Shown piece after piece: positions 6,675-13,942 of a stretch of DNA of 14,337 nucleotides. Position 1 is the stretch's first letter. Each line of letters begins with the position of its first letter. Source of the DNA: Chloroflexota bacterium (lineage in GTDB: Bacteria; Chloroflexota; UBA11872). Below the pieces are notes generated by a model. The model saw only the letters and a program-made list of their open reading frames with translations, did no database searches and had not been told where the DNA came from. The stretch is from contig JAPOXI010000122.1 in assembly GCA_026707185.1 (NCBI GenBank), forward strand, positions 1-14,337, written 5' to 3'. A program made the translations under genes and the position numbers.

Positions 6675-7079
6675 GTGAGGAACGGGCAGGTTCGCTTCGT
6701 GGCCGACACGCACGCATTGTGGTGGTTCCTGAAGTCACCCGAGCGACTCAGCGCAGCGGCAACCGCCGTGTTCAGGCTGGCCGGGACCGGTAACGCGACC
6801 ATTGTGGTCCCTGCAATTGTGGTGGCCGAGTTCTATTTTCTTTCGGTGAAGTTGGGGCAACCCATCGCACCCGCCGAACTCCTGGCGAGACTGGATGCCG
6901 TCGGCGGCATAGAGGTGGCGGACCTGGGGCGAGCCCAACTGGAGCGTCTGGAGCTCTGCAAGGAGATTTCGGAAATGCACGACCGACTCATTGCTGCCGA
7001 GTCGCTGACGCTGGAGGCACCGGTGCTTACCCGGGATGGGACCCTAACCGCTTCACGACAGATCCAGACGATTTGGTGA
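6675..7079 (+). CDS. VapC-like PIN-domain ribonuclease toxin
   Basis: This 134-residue protein begins at GTG 6675, right after the antitoxin. It contains the four acidic residues of the PIN active site: D11 in 'FVADTHALWWFL', E52 in 'IVVAEFYFL', D103 in 'MHDRLIAAES' and D121 in 'VLTRDGTL'. Length and motif order match type II VapC-type toxins, Mg-dependent RNases that cleave tRNA or rRNA when free of antitoxin. The pairing of a Phd/YefM antitoxin with a PIN toxin is a known mixed combination. All catalytic residues are present, so the toxin should be active. The exact RNA target cannot be predicted. The start has no strong ribosome site, which fits translational coupling that keeps toxin levels below antitoxin. 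Confidence 0.9.
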   Translation: MRNGQVRFVADTHALWWFLKSPERLSAAATAVFRLAGTGNATIVVPAIVVAEFYFLSVKLGQPIAPAELLARLDAVGGIEVADLGRAQLERLELCKEISEMHDRLIAAESLTLEAPVLTRDGTLTASRQIQTIW

Positions 7080-7215
7080 ATTTAGAGGCAGGGCTGCGAC
7101 AAAAACCCCCGGGTGTGATGCCGTCAGGTTGCATTCCTAGCTACGCAAAACGACGGAGGACGCGGGTTCCTAGAATCGGCGGAAGTTCGTGGCACTGCCC
7201 AGACTTGGAGATGTG

Positions 7216-8166
7216 ATGCCCCTGTATTTGACTGAAGCGGATGTGGATGCGCTGGGGGATATGGAGCTGGCGCTGTCGGCGGTTGAGGGGGCATTTGACC
7301 GGCAGGGCCGGGGGGTGGCGGGGAATGTCGGGCGACGGCGGGCGACGGTCCCGGCCGGGTCGCTGAACGTGATGGGCGGCGCCGACCAGGAGTTGGGCGC
7401 GGCAGGCGCGAAGATCTACGGGTCGTTTGGGGGCGGCGCGCGGTTCGTGGTGGTGCTGTTTGACGTGGCGACGGGCTTGTTGCGGGCCGTGCTTGAAGCG
7501 GGACGGCTGGGTGAGTTGCGCACCGGGGCGGCGAGCGGTATTTCGAGCAAGTACCTGGCGAGACGGGAAAGCCGAGTGGTTGGACTGATTGGGAGCGGGC
7601 GGCAGGCGCGGACGCAACTGGAGGCGCTGAGCGGGGTGCACGAGCTGGCGGAGGCGCGGGTGTATTCGCGGAATCCGGCGAATGTGGAGAATTATGTCAA
7701 GACGATGCGCGAGCGGGTTGACGCGGAGCTTGTTTCCTGTACGTCGGCGGCGGAGGCGGTGCGGGGGGCGGACATTGTGGTGACGGCGACCACCGCCTCA
7801 AGTCCAGTGTTGCTGGCGGAAGACCTTGAGCCGGGGATGCACGTGGTGGCGATGGGGAGCAACAACCCGGTGCACGGCGAAGTGGACGCAGCTGCCGTGG
7901 CGCGGGCGGACCGGGTGTTCGTGGACGACCTAGACGGGGCGCATGTGGAGGGCGGAGACTTGATGGCGGCGGAGCGGGCCGGCCTTTTGCAGTGGGGGCA
8001 GGTGATCGAGCTTGGCCAGGTGGTGGCCGGGAAGGTGGCGGGTCGCACGGCTGACGACGAGATCACGCTGTTTGCCTCGCAGGGGATTGCGTTGTGGGAT
8101 ATCGCGATGGCACAGGCGGTGGTGGAACGGGCGGAGGCGGCGGGGCGGGGCACACAGATTCCGTAG
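7216..8166 (+). CDS. Ornithine cyclodeaminase/mu-crystallin family NAD(P)-dependent enzyme
   Basis: I choose ATG 7216 (GGAG seven bases upstream; product starts [10 protein letters not shown] as is usual for the family) over the in-frame GTG 7189; it gives 316 residues, a typical length. The substrate part contains the conserved Lys in 'GAKIYGSF' and '[16 protein letters not shown]'. The Rossmann domain begins with '[18 protein letters not shown]' and continues through '[15 protein letters not shown]', '[18 protein letters not shown]' and '[15 protein letters not shown]'. Family members deaminate ornithine to proline, oxidise alanine, or reduce cyclic imines/ketimines; sequence alone does not separate these. 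The dop gene starts 46 nt downstream on the same strand, so it may share the transcript of the pupylation genes, though no functional link is known. Confidence 0.88.
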   Translation: MPLYLTEADVDALGDMELALSAVEGAFDRQGRGVAGNVGRRRATVPAGSLNVMGGADQELGAAGAKIYGSFGGGARFVVVLFDVATGLLRAVLEAGRLGELRTGAASGISSKYLARRESRVVGLIGSGRQARTQLEALSGVHELAEARVYSRNPANVENYVKTMRERVDAELVSCTSAAEAVRGADIVVTATTASSPVLLAEDLEPGMHVVAMGSNNPVHGEVDAAAVARADRVFVDDLDGAHVEGGDLMAAERAGLLQWGQVIELGQVVAGKVAGRTADDEITLFASQGIALWDIAMAQAVVERAEAAGRGTQIP

Positions 8167-8212
8167 CGGCCGCCGGCGCTAGTATTGAGTCACTCTCCGG
8201 CACGAGCGGCGC

Positions 8213-9715
8213 ATGAACCGTCCCGCAGGCATCGAGACCGAATACGGGCTCAACTGCGAGGGCTTTGCGGGCGAACCTGACTTTGCCTACGAAGCTGCCC
8301 GACTGATCCAGGCGGCGCCGGTTGAGGGCGCGTTTCGCGGCTGGGATTACGTGGGCGAGGACCCGTACCGGGATTTGCGGGGCGGGCGGGCGGATCGGCT
8401 GGAGCGGGATCCGCGCGATCTGACGGGCTCGACGGACCGCAGCAGCCGGATGTCACGCGACGAGTTGCTGTCAAACACGGTGCTGCGCAACGGGGCGCGG
8501 CTGTACAACGACCACAATCATCCGGAGTACTGCACGGACGTCTGCCTGACGCTGAAGGACCTGGTGGCACAGGATAAGGCGGGCGAGCGGGTGATGTTCG
8601 CGGCGGAAACGGCGCGGAACGCGCTATTAGGTTACGGGCAGATTCGACTGCTGAAGAACAACACGGACTATCACGGACGCAGCTACGGATGCCACGAGAA
8701 CTACCTGACGTCGCGGCGGATTCCTACGGACGATCTGATCCGCGTGACGGTGCCGTTCCTGTCGACGCGGCAGGTGTTTGCGGGGGCGGGGCGGGTCGGG
8801 ATCGAGGGCGGCGACTCGCTGCAGTTACAGATGTCGCAGCGGGCGGATTTCTTTGAGGAAGTGACCGGGATCAACACCACGGCGCGGCGGCCGATCTTCA
8901 ACACGCGGGACGAGCCGCACGCGGACGCCGGGAAGTACCGGCGGCTACACGTCATTGCCGGCGACGCGAACCGGAGCGAATGGGCGACGGCGATGAAGGC
9001 AGGAACCATGGCCCTGACGCTGGATCTGGCGATGGAGGGCTGGCGCCCTTCGGAGCGGCTGACGGAACCGGTGCGAGCGGTACGGCAGGTGTCCCACGAC
9101 CTTGAGTTCGGCAATGTCGTAGACCTGGAACGTGGGGGACCGGTATCGGGGCTGGATGTGCAGGGGTGGTATTGCGAGGCGGCGCAGCGCTACCGGGGGC
9201 GGGACACAGAGACGACGTGGGTGCTGGATGAGTGGGCAGCGGTGCTAGAGGACCTTGGGCGAGACAGATCGCGGGCGGCCGATAGGGTGGATTGGGTGGC
9301 GAAGGAGTGCCTGATCGCGGAGATGCGGGAGGACTTTGGACCCGATTGGAAGGACGAGGATGCGCGGCGGGTGGACCTGGGGTACCACGTCCTGGATCCG
9401 GAGTGGTGCGTGTACGACATGCTGGTTGACGAAGGGCAAATGCGGCGAATCGTGAGCGAATCGGACATTGATCGGGCGCTGACGACACCGCCGACGGGTA
9501 CGCGGGCGGCGGTGCGAGGGGATGTGCTGCGGCGGTTTGGCGAGGACATCAGCGCGGTGGAATGGGACCGGGTGGTGTTTCGTCGAAACGGATATGACGT
9601 GACACTGCGATTCGACGACGTTGTCGGTCCTGAAATCGACCGACTGGGTCGGCTGGTCGCGGAGGCGGAGACGCTGGAAGGATTGCTTACCGCGTTGGAT
9701 GCGGAAGGAAGGTGA
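8213..9715 (+). CDS. dop: Dop, deamidase/depupylase of Pup
   Basis: The 500-residue protein belongs to the Dop/PafA family, related to glutamine synthetase and gamma-glutamyl-cysteine ligase. Visible signatures are the acidic pair in G6-I-E8-T-E10-Y; the nucleophile region GARLYND100 followed by H103-P-E-Y; KNNTD at 148-152; HENY at 161-164; NTRDEPHAD at 230-238; and GDAN at 250-253. A hydrophilic Dop-type insert occupies roughly residues 43-80, before NGARLY, which separates Dop from PafA, and the C-terminal 'PPTGTRAAVRGDVLRRFG...WDRVVF' is also Dop-like. Dop converts a C-terminal Gln of Pup to Glu using ATP as a cofactor and removes Pup from substrates. Both activities make sense here because the adjacent pup gene encodes a Gln terminus. 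All key residues appear intact. The stop lies 5 nt before the pup ATG. Confidence 0.93.
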   Translation: MNRPAGIETEYGLNCEGFAGEPDFAYEAARLIQAAPVEGAFRGWDYVGEDPYRDLRGGRADRLERDPRDLTGSTDRSSRMSRDELLSNTVLRNGARLYNDHNHPEYCTDVCLTLKDLVAQDKAGERVMFAAETARNALLGYGQIRLLKNNTDYHGRSYGCHENYLTSRRIPTDDLIRVTVPFLSTRQVFAGAGRVGIEGGDSLQLQMSQRADFFEEVTGINTTARRPIFNTRDEPHADAGKYRRLHVIAGDANRSEWATAMKAGTMALTLDLAMEGWRPSERLTEPVRAVRQVSHDLEFGNVVDLERGGPVSGLDVQGWYCEAAQRYRGRDTETTWVLDEWAAVLEDLGRDRSRAADRVDWVAKECLIAEMREDFGPDWKDEDARRVDLGYHVLDPEWCVYDMLVDEGQMRRIVSESDIDRALTTPPTGTRAAVRGDVLRRFGEDISAVEWDRVVFRRNGYDVTLRFDDVVGPEIDRLGRLVAEAETLEGLLTALDAEGR

Positions 9716-9720
9716 GTGGC

Positions 9721-9891
9721 ATGCAACAGCTTGTAGGCATCGGTTGGCGCGGGGAAACCGAGGCGCCAACCAAACCGGCGGAAGCGCCGACGGAGCCGGC
9801 GGCACCGGAGAAGGAGGAGGACCTGCGGGAACGGCGGCGGCGGATTATCCGGGAGATTCCTGACCCGACGCCTCAGCCGGGCGGTCAATAG
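9721..9891 (+). CDS. pup: Pup-like protein modifier with C-terminal GGQ
   Basis: A 56-codon gene sits exactly between dop and pafA. ATG 9721 is preceded by GGAAGGAAGG with an 8-nt spacer to the last G. An in-frame GTG at 9712, overlapping the dop stop (GTGA), would add three residues but stands too close to the ribosome site. The product is hydrophilic, with no Cys, rich in Glu, Pro and Arg: an N-terminal tail (MQQLVGIGWRGE), a Pro/Ala/Glu-rich middle, a likely helix around EKEEDLRERRRRIIREI (30-46), and a tail IPDPTPQPGGQ. Pup is normally about 64 residues, disordered, and ends in GG(Q/E). The C-terminal Gln requires Dop deamidation before PafA attaches the side-chain carboxylate to substrate lysines. 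Apart from GGQ I see little similarity to mycobacterial Pup. I46 lies ten residues before the end, as Phe54 does in M. tuberculosis Pup. Identification rests on position plus C-terminus. Confidence 0.85.
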   Translation: MQQLVGIGWRGETEAPTKPAEAPTEPAAPEKEEDLRERRRRIIREIPDPTPQPGGQ

Positions 9892-9900
9892 CGGCAACGC

Positions 9901-11397
9901 ATGGACGACATCGTCTTTGGGACGGAGATCGAATTCGCCTCGGCCGGGGAGTTGCCGCCGGGCCAGGCGGCGCGGCTGGTGAAGTCGATCCTGTTCCAGG
10001 ACCGGCGTTTCGGGCTGATCGATCCGGCGCCGCGGGAGTGGGACGAGGAACCGGGGAACGGCGGGCACCTGTTCAATGGGGCTCGGTTGTACCTGGATTC
10101 GGGGCACATCGAGTACGCCTCCGCGGAGTGCCGGACGCTGCGGGACATCGTGGAGCAGGAGAACGCGGCCTCGGCGGTGCTGCTGGACACGGTGGAACGG
10201 CAGGAGATGAACCGGAAGCTGTTCTTCATCAAAAACAACACGGACCACCTCGGGAACACATTCGGTTACCACGAGAACTACTCGATCGTGACGAGTCCGC
10301 GGAGCCGGGACCTGGTGCTGGGCCTGCTGCCGTTTCTGACGACGCGGCAGCTGTACGCCGGGGCGGGAATGACGCTGAATCCGAAGGAGGCGGGCGGACG
10401 GCTGCCGTTTCACATGTCGCAGCGGGCGGCGTTCGTGTCGGTGGACGTGAGCCACCGGGTGCGGTTTGGGGGACGTCCGATCATCAACCTGCGGGACGAG
10501 CCGCTGAGCGAACGGACGGCGCTGCGGCGGCTGCACGTGGTGGTTGGGGACGCGAACCAGTCGCAGTACGCGACGGCGCTGAAGGTGGGGACGACGGCGC
10601 TGGTGGCGCAGCTGCTGGCGGCGGGGTGGAATCCGGAGCTGTACCTGGACGAGGCGGTGCGGTCGATCAAATCGATCTCGCGCAACCCGGGCGGGCCGTG
10701 GCCGGTGGAACTGGTGGACGGTCGGACAATTTCGGCGATCGACGTGCAGCGGATCTACCTGGAGGCGGCAACGTCCGCCTTTGCCGGTCGCGATGAGGAC
10801 ACGGACTGGACGCTAGCGGCGTGGAGCGAGTGCCTGGATGGGCTGGAATCCGACCCGGAACGCCTGATTGGCAGGGTGGACTGGGTGACGAAGCTGGCGG
10901 AACTGCGCGACTACGCGGACGATTCGCCGGAAGGCTGGGCGGACCCGGACCTGGTGAAGCTGGACCTGGCCTATCACCACGTGGACCCGACGGTTAGCCT
11001 ATTCAGCGAGTTGCAGCGGCGCGGGCTGATGAACCGGCTGGTTTCGGGGCCGGTGAATCCGCTAGCCATTCCGCAGGGGACTCGGGCCGGGGCGCGGGGC
11101 CGGATCGTGCGGGCGCTTTCCGAGGCGCGGGCGGACTCGCACATCGACTGGAAGGACATTCAGCACAACCTGGGCGCGCTGGCGAGCTGGGAGAACCAGC
11201 TGTACTTGGTCTACCAGTACATCGAGCACTGGCGGGAACTGGACGAGTTTGGCGGCTGGTCGTTCGTGCCGTACCTGGTGGACTGGGACGGGATCGGGGT
11301 GCGCGGGCGGATCTTCGAGATGCCGGATCCGTTTGAGACGTATGACGACGAATCGGAGGAGTTTGCGGGGGCGGTGGAGGGGTATCTGGGCGGTTAG
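9901..11397 (+). CDS. pafA: PafA-like Pup ligase
   Basis: The 498-residue protein starts at ATG 9901, nine nt after pup, and is a paralogue of the upstream dop product. Shared features are G7-T-E9-I-E11-F, NGARLYLD66 with H69-I-E71-Y, KNNTD followed by HENY, a 'RDEP' motif at 198-201 and GDANQSQYATALKVGTTAL. It lacks the Dop-specific insert: the region between the start and NGARLY is about 35 residues shorter. The C-terminal 'PQGTRAGARGRIVRALSEA...IDWKDIQ' segment matches the PafA end. PafA phosphorylates the C-terminal Glu of Pup and joins it to a lysine of the target. Unusual points: the standard NTRDEPHAD is NLRDEPLSE at 196-204, HPEY is HIEY, and the protein is about 45 residues longer than mycobacterial PafA, with an extra acidic/aromatic C-terminal part. 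Assignment as ligase rather than a second Dop rests on the missing insert and gene order. Confidence 0.88.
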   Translation: MDDIVFGTEIEFASAGELPPGQAARLVKSILFQDRRFGLIDPAPREWDEEPGNGGHLFNGARLYLDSGHIEYASAECRTLRDIVEQENAASAVLLDTVERQEMNRKLFFIKNNTDHLGNTFGYHENYSIVTSPRSRDLVLGLLPFLTTRQLYAGAGMTLNPKEAGGRLPFHMSQRAAFVSVDVSHRVRFGGRPIINLRDEPLSERTALRRLHVVVGDANQSQYATALKVGTTALVAQLLAAGWNPELYLDEAVRSIKSISRNPGGPWPVELVDGRTISAIDVQRIYLEAATSAFAGRDEDTDWTLAAWSECLDGLESDPERLIGRVDWVTKLAELRDYADDSPEGWADPDLVKLDLAYHHVDPTVSLFSELQRRGLMNRLVSGPVNPLAIPQGTRAGARGRIVRALSEARADSHIDWKDIQHNLGALASWENQLYLVYQYIEHWRELDEFGGWSFVPYLVDWDGIGVRGRIFEMPDPFETYDDESEEFAGAVEGYLGG

Positions 11398-11497
11398 AAC
11401 TTCGACCGATCCGTCACCTCGGCTGCGGTCTTGACTTCGGTGGTCACGGACGCGTCAATTGAGCACAGACGTAGGGCACGCCGCATGAGACGAGTCC

Positions 11498-12454
11498 ATG
11501 ACTGACGACGGGTTCGATCCACTGACTTCGGTTCACTACCACGACACCGACCCTGGGGTTCGGTGGACGAAGGACGCGACGCCCGCGATTGAGTTCAACC
11601 CGCTGGTTCCCAGCAACGGAGTGCTGACTCCGAATGTGGTGGCCCTGGCCGGGGGCGGCTACCGGATGTATTACACAGGCTTCACGCCCGGGACTACGAG
11701 AACCGACCTCCTCGGACACATTCTCAGCGCCTATTCGGCCGACGGGTCGGCGTGGACACTCGACGAGGGCGTGAGAGTTGACGTCCATGGTCCACACGCG
11801 AGCCAGCGCGCGCTGTGCCCGGATGTGGTGCCGATTCCCGGGGGCGGGTATCGCATGTACTACGAGGCACGTACACCCGACGCTCCCACGGTGATTCTGA
11901 GCGCGACGTCGGGGGACGGGTTGGCTTGGGATCTGGAAGATGGCGTGAGGATTGGCGATGCTGAGTGGTCCTACGGGTCGCCGCGCTGCGTGTACTTTCC
12001 GACGGATAGGGGGCTGGTTTACCGGCTCTACTTTCACCACTACTCGTTTCCGTTGGCGTCGGGGCTGGACGCCCAGAACCACATCGTGAGCGCAGTGTCC
12101 CTGGACGGGCTCAACTTTGAGATCGAGCCCGGTGTGCGTATCGCCCAGGAAACCGAGCGGGAGACGTACGCCGTATATGCCCCGGAAGTGGTTCGCCTGG
12201 GCGACGGCAGCTTCAGGATGTTCTATGCCGGGTGGGCCGTGGGGATCGACGGGGGCATCTTCACCGCGGTCTCAGGCGACGGGATCGAGTGGACGAAATC
12301 GCCGGAACCGGTGCTGGATCTGGACGTCGAGCTGGATTGCCGGATGGTCTCGGAGCCCTGCGTAATTGAGCTGCCGGACGGGCGGTGCCGGATGTTCTAT
12401 GAGGCGAGAGACTCGGCACGTCGATCGCGAATCCTGAGCGCGACCTCTGGGTGA
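11498..12454 (+). CDS. Five-bladed beta-propeller protein, glycosidase-like
   Basis: The 318-residue product is built from about five repeats of one pattern: 'P-x-V-V-x-L-x-G-G-G-Y-R-M-Y-Y', then 'ILSA-x-S-x-D-G-x-x-W', then 'E-x-G-V-R'. Repeats begin near residues 45, 108, 162, 227 and 286; the third is the most divergent. This is the five-bladed propeller architecture of glycoside hydrolase clans such as GH43/GH32 and the GH130-type phosphorylases. I see no signal peptide, so a cytosolic location is likely. Acidic residues at blade starts could be catalytic, but no family-specific triad can be assigned by eye, and some propellers of this type are not enzymes. It follows pafA by 100 nt on the same strand; TTGACT at 11433-11438 might be part of its own promoter. 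No functional tie to pupylation is evident. Confidence 0.78.
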   Translation: MTDDGFDPLTSVHYHDTDPGVRWTKDATPAIEFNPLVPSNGVLTPNVVALAGGGYRMYYTGFTPGTTRTDLLGHILSAYSADGSAWTLDEGVRVDVHGPHASQRALCPDVVPIPGGGYRMYYEARTPDAPTVILSATSGDGLAWDLEDGVRIGDAEWSYGSPRCVYFPTDRGLVYRLYFHHYSFPLASGLDAQNHIVSAVSLDGLNFEIEPGVRIAQETERETYAVYAPEVVRLGDGSFRMFYAGWAVGIDGGIFTAVSGDGIEWTKSPEPVLDLDVELDCRMVSEPCVIELPDGRCRMFYEARDSARRSRILSATSG

Positions 12455-12496
12455 GGCATGGGATAGAACCAGCCGGGACGCCCGAGTTTGAGTCGA

Positions 12497-12524
12497 GCGA
12501 CTGGCAGTCACCCTGGCCAGTCGC
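12497..12524. terminator. Hairpin between convergent genes
   Basis: GCGACTGGC (12497-12505) and GCCAGTCGC (12516-12524) form a perfect 9-bp stem with a 10-nt loop. It lies between the end of the propeller gene (+) and the end of the marR gene (-), where a bidirectional terminator is expected. Neither side has a T-run, so termination efficiency is uncertain. Confidence 0.4.
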
Positions 12525-12643
12525 ATCCCATTGGTCCCGCTAGGGAAGGGATAGAGAATCCCCCAGCGCAAGTCGAAGCATTGTTCGGACTTACGCCGGG
12601 GGAAGGGCGGGGGCGCCGGTGTTGGGGGCAGCGGCGGATTGGG

Positions 12644-13048
12644 TTATGCGGGAACTTTGTCGAGGGCGGTGACGAGTTCGTCGAGTTCGCCCGCGAGGGC
12701 TTCGAGGCGGTGGCCGCCATAGCCGCGTTCGATCACGGCTTCGGCCTGCTCCAGCGCGCCACGGACTTCGTTCCACTTGGCGCGGCCGGCGTCGGTGAGC
12801 ATGAGCTTGAACGAGCGCCGGTCATCCGGGTCCACATCGGCGGTGATCTGCTCGGATTTCACCAAACGCTTGATGAGTTCGGACGTGGCTGCCGGGCTGC
12901 GGCCGAGCTCACGCGAAAGCTGCGTGGGCGTTACCGGCTCGGTGGCGCTCGCCAAGAACTGCAGCGCGCGGGCCAGCGGCAGCGAGACACCGGCCTGGTC
13001 GCAGGCCGTGTTGAGGTGCCCGGCGAGTCGGTGCGAACCGACGAGCAA
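12644..13048 (-). CDS. MarR-family transcriptional regulator
   Basis: From TTG 13048 the protein has 134 residues with a winged helix-turn-helix: helices 'TPTQLSRELGRSPAATSELIKRL' (40-62) and the wing DPDDRRSFKLMLTDAGR (73-89) with the DxR and LT-x-x-G signature of MarR. The C-terminal helix (GHRLEALAGELDELVTAL) fits the dimerisation region. The TTG has no ribosome site, and the frame stays open upstream with a MarR-like first helix (STIHRLLVGSHRLAGHLN), so the true N-terminus is probably further out. An AGAGAGG box (13140-13134) lies 7 nt before an in-frame ATT at 13126, which would give a typical 160-residue protein. It is likely autorepressing through the palindrome at its promoter and may also control the divergent fabZ-like gene. 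Ligand unknown. Confidence 0.85.
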   Translation of the reverse strand: MLVGSHRLAGHLNTACDQAGVSLPLARALQFLASATEPVTPTQLSRELGRSPAATSELIKRLVKSEQITADVDPDDRRSFKLMLTDAGRAKWNEVRGALEQAEAVIERGYGGHRLEALAGELDELVTALDKVPA

Positions 13049-13194
13049 GCGGTGAATGGTGGAATCCTGAAGACTGGGAAGTCCGTTGGCCGCCCCATTG
13101 GCGGACCCGTTTCGATACGCGGAAATCGGAATACCTCTCTTTTCGCTGTCGGCCGGCAGCGCCTGTGCCTAGCTCGGCCGATTTGGAATTTGGC

Positions 13195-13220
13195 GAGTTT
13201 GTGAACGGATTCACAAACTC
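13195..13220. promoter_or_regulatory. 26-bp palindromic operator, probable MarR site
   Basis: GAGTTTGTGAA (13195-13205) and TTCACAAACTC (13210-13220) are perfect inverted repeats of 11 bp with a 4-bp centre (CGGA). The palindrome sits directly downstream of the -10 box of the minus-strand marR promoter, covering the transcription start region, a usual place for MarR autorepression. It lies in the divergent region shared with the FabZ-like gene. Confidence 0.7.
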
Positions 13221-13228
13221 GGTGCCCA

Positions 13229-13257
13229 TTTATACGGTCTGGAATCGTTTTGCGCAA
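13229..13257 (-). promoter_or_regulatory. Sigma-70-type promoter for marR
   Basis: On the minus strand TTGCGC (13257-13252) and TATAAA (13234-13229) are separated by exactly 17 bp. The -35 box matches TTGACA in four positions and the -10 box matches TATAAT in five. The predicted start of transcription is near 13222, inside or next to the palindromic operator. Confidence 0.6.
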
Positions 13258-13388
13258 GTGGCAACGGGATACATGTGCGCCGGAATTAGTTTCCTGAGGG
13301 GCTTTTCCGAGAGCCGGCCACACCACGCGCGGGGCCAGCGAGTGCCTGTGCCATGCTGGCCGTCACCGCACTCCCCAAGAGGCCGCCC

Positions 13389-13847
13389 ATGTCCGACGCG
13401 TTGCTGAACCGCGAGGGAATCGAGGCGCTGATCCCACACCGGGAACCGTTCATTTTCGTGGACCGCATCGTTGAGCTGGAGTACGGCCAGCGGGCGGTGG
13501 GGATCATGGACGACGTGGGGGCGCACCACGAGCACGTGCTGAGCGGGCACTTCCCCGGGTTTCCCGTCCTGCCGGGCGCGATCATCGTGGAGGCCGTGGC
13601 GGAAGTCGGCGGCGTGGCGGCGCTGGGGATGCCGGAGAACAGCGGCAAGATTGCGATGTTGACGGGCCTGGACAAGTGGAAGTTTCGGCATCCGGCGCGT
13701 CCGGGGGACGAGTTGCGACTGGAAGCCGAGGTTATTCGCTACCGGCGCGGGTTTGGCCGGGCGGCGGGTCGGGCGAGCATCGACGGAAAGCTGTGCGCCT
13801 CGGGTGAGATCAGTTTTGCGATCGTGGAGAAGCCGGAGGGGTTGTAG
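13389..13847 (+). CDS. FabZ-like 3-hydroxyacyl-ACP dehydratase
   Basis: I choose ATG 13389 (AAGAGG upstream with a suitable spacer) over the in-frame ATG 13353; it gives 152 residues and places IEALIPHREPFIFVDRI at the usual distance from the N-terminus. The hot-dog fold signature 'GHFPGFPVLPGAIIVEA' contains the catalytic H54 and E68, and the residues around them match FabZ. The region 'FRHPARPGDELRLEAEV' is the conserved second half. FabZ removes water from 3-hydroxyacyl-ACP in fatty acid elongation in the cytosol. There is no other fab gene nearby, so this copy may serve another acyl pathway; the divergent MarR gene is the probable regulator. A 7-bp inverted repeat (GGCCAGC 13333-13339, GCTGGCC 13355-13361) lies in its leader. 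Confidence 0.9.
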   Translation: MSDALLNREGIEALIPHREPFIFVDRIVELEYGQRAVGIMDDVGAHHEHVLSGHFPGFPVLPGAIIVEAVAEVGGVAALGMPENSGKIAMLTGLDKWKFRHPARPGDELRLEAEVIRYRRGFGRAAGRASIDGKLCASGEISFAIVEKPEGL

Positions 13848-13942
13848 TCGAGCGATTCTTCCTGTGCGGCTTCGCCGTGGTAGGCGCACGCCTCGTGGCT
13901 AGAATGCAAGCAGTCTCGCCGACCCTCTGAACTGGAGCCTCT

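Noticed and set aside
9721..9891. Assignment as UBact, the Pup-like modifier of some Gram-negative phyla
   Set aside because: As I remember UBact, its end carries a 'VDPDQA..YRQR(S/T)G(E/Q)' type motif. This protein ends in PDPTPQPGGQ, so Pup fits better, though a separate group is possible.
9190..10536. 448-residue minus-strand ORF across dop, pup and pafA
   Set aside because: It is antisense to three well-supported genes, with Arg/Pro/Ser-rich composition and no domain.
11433..11455. TTGACT-N17-GTCAAT as promoter for the propeller gene
   Set aside because: The -10 box matches poorly, and the two boxes may only look related because TTGAC and GTCAA are complementary.
13333..13361. GGCCAGC/GCTGGCC inverted repeat before the FabZ-like gene as a riboswitch
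   Set aside because: A single 7-bp stem in GC-rich DNA without any known riboswitch core.
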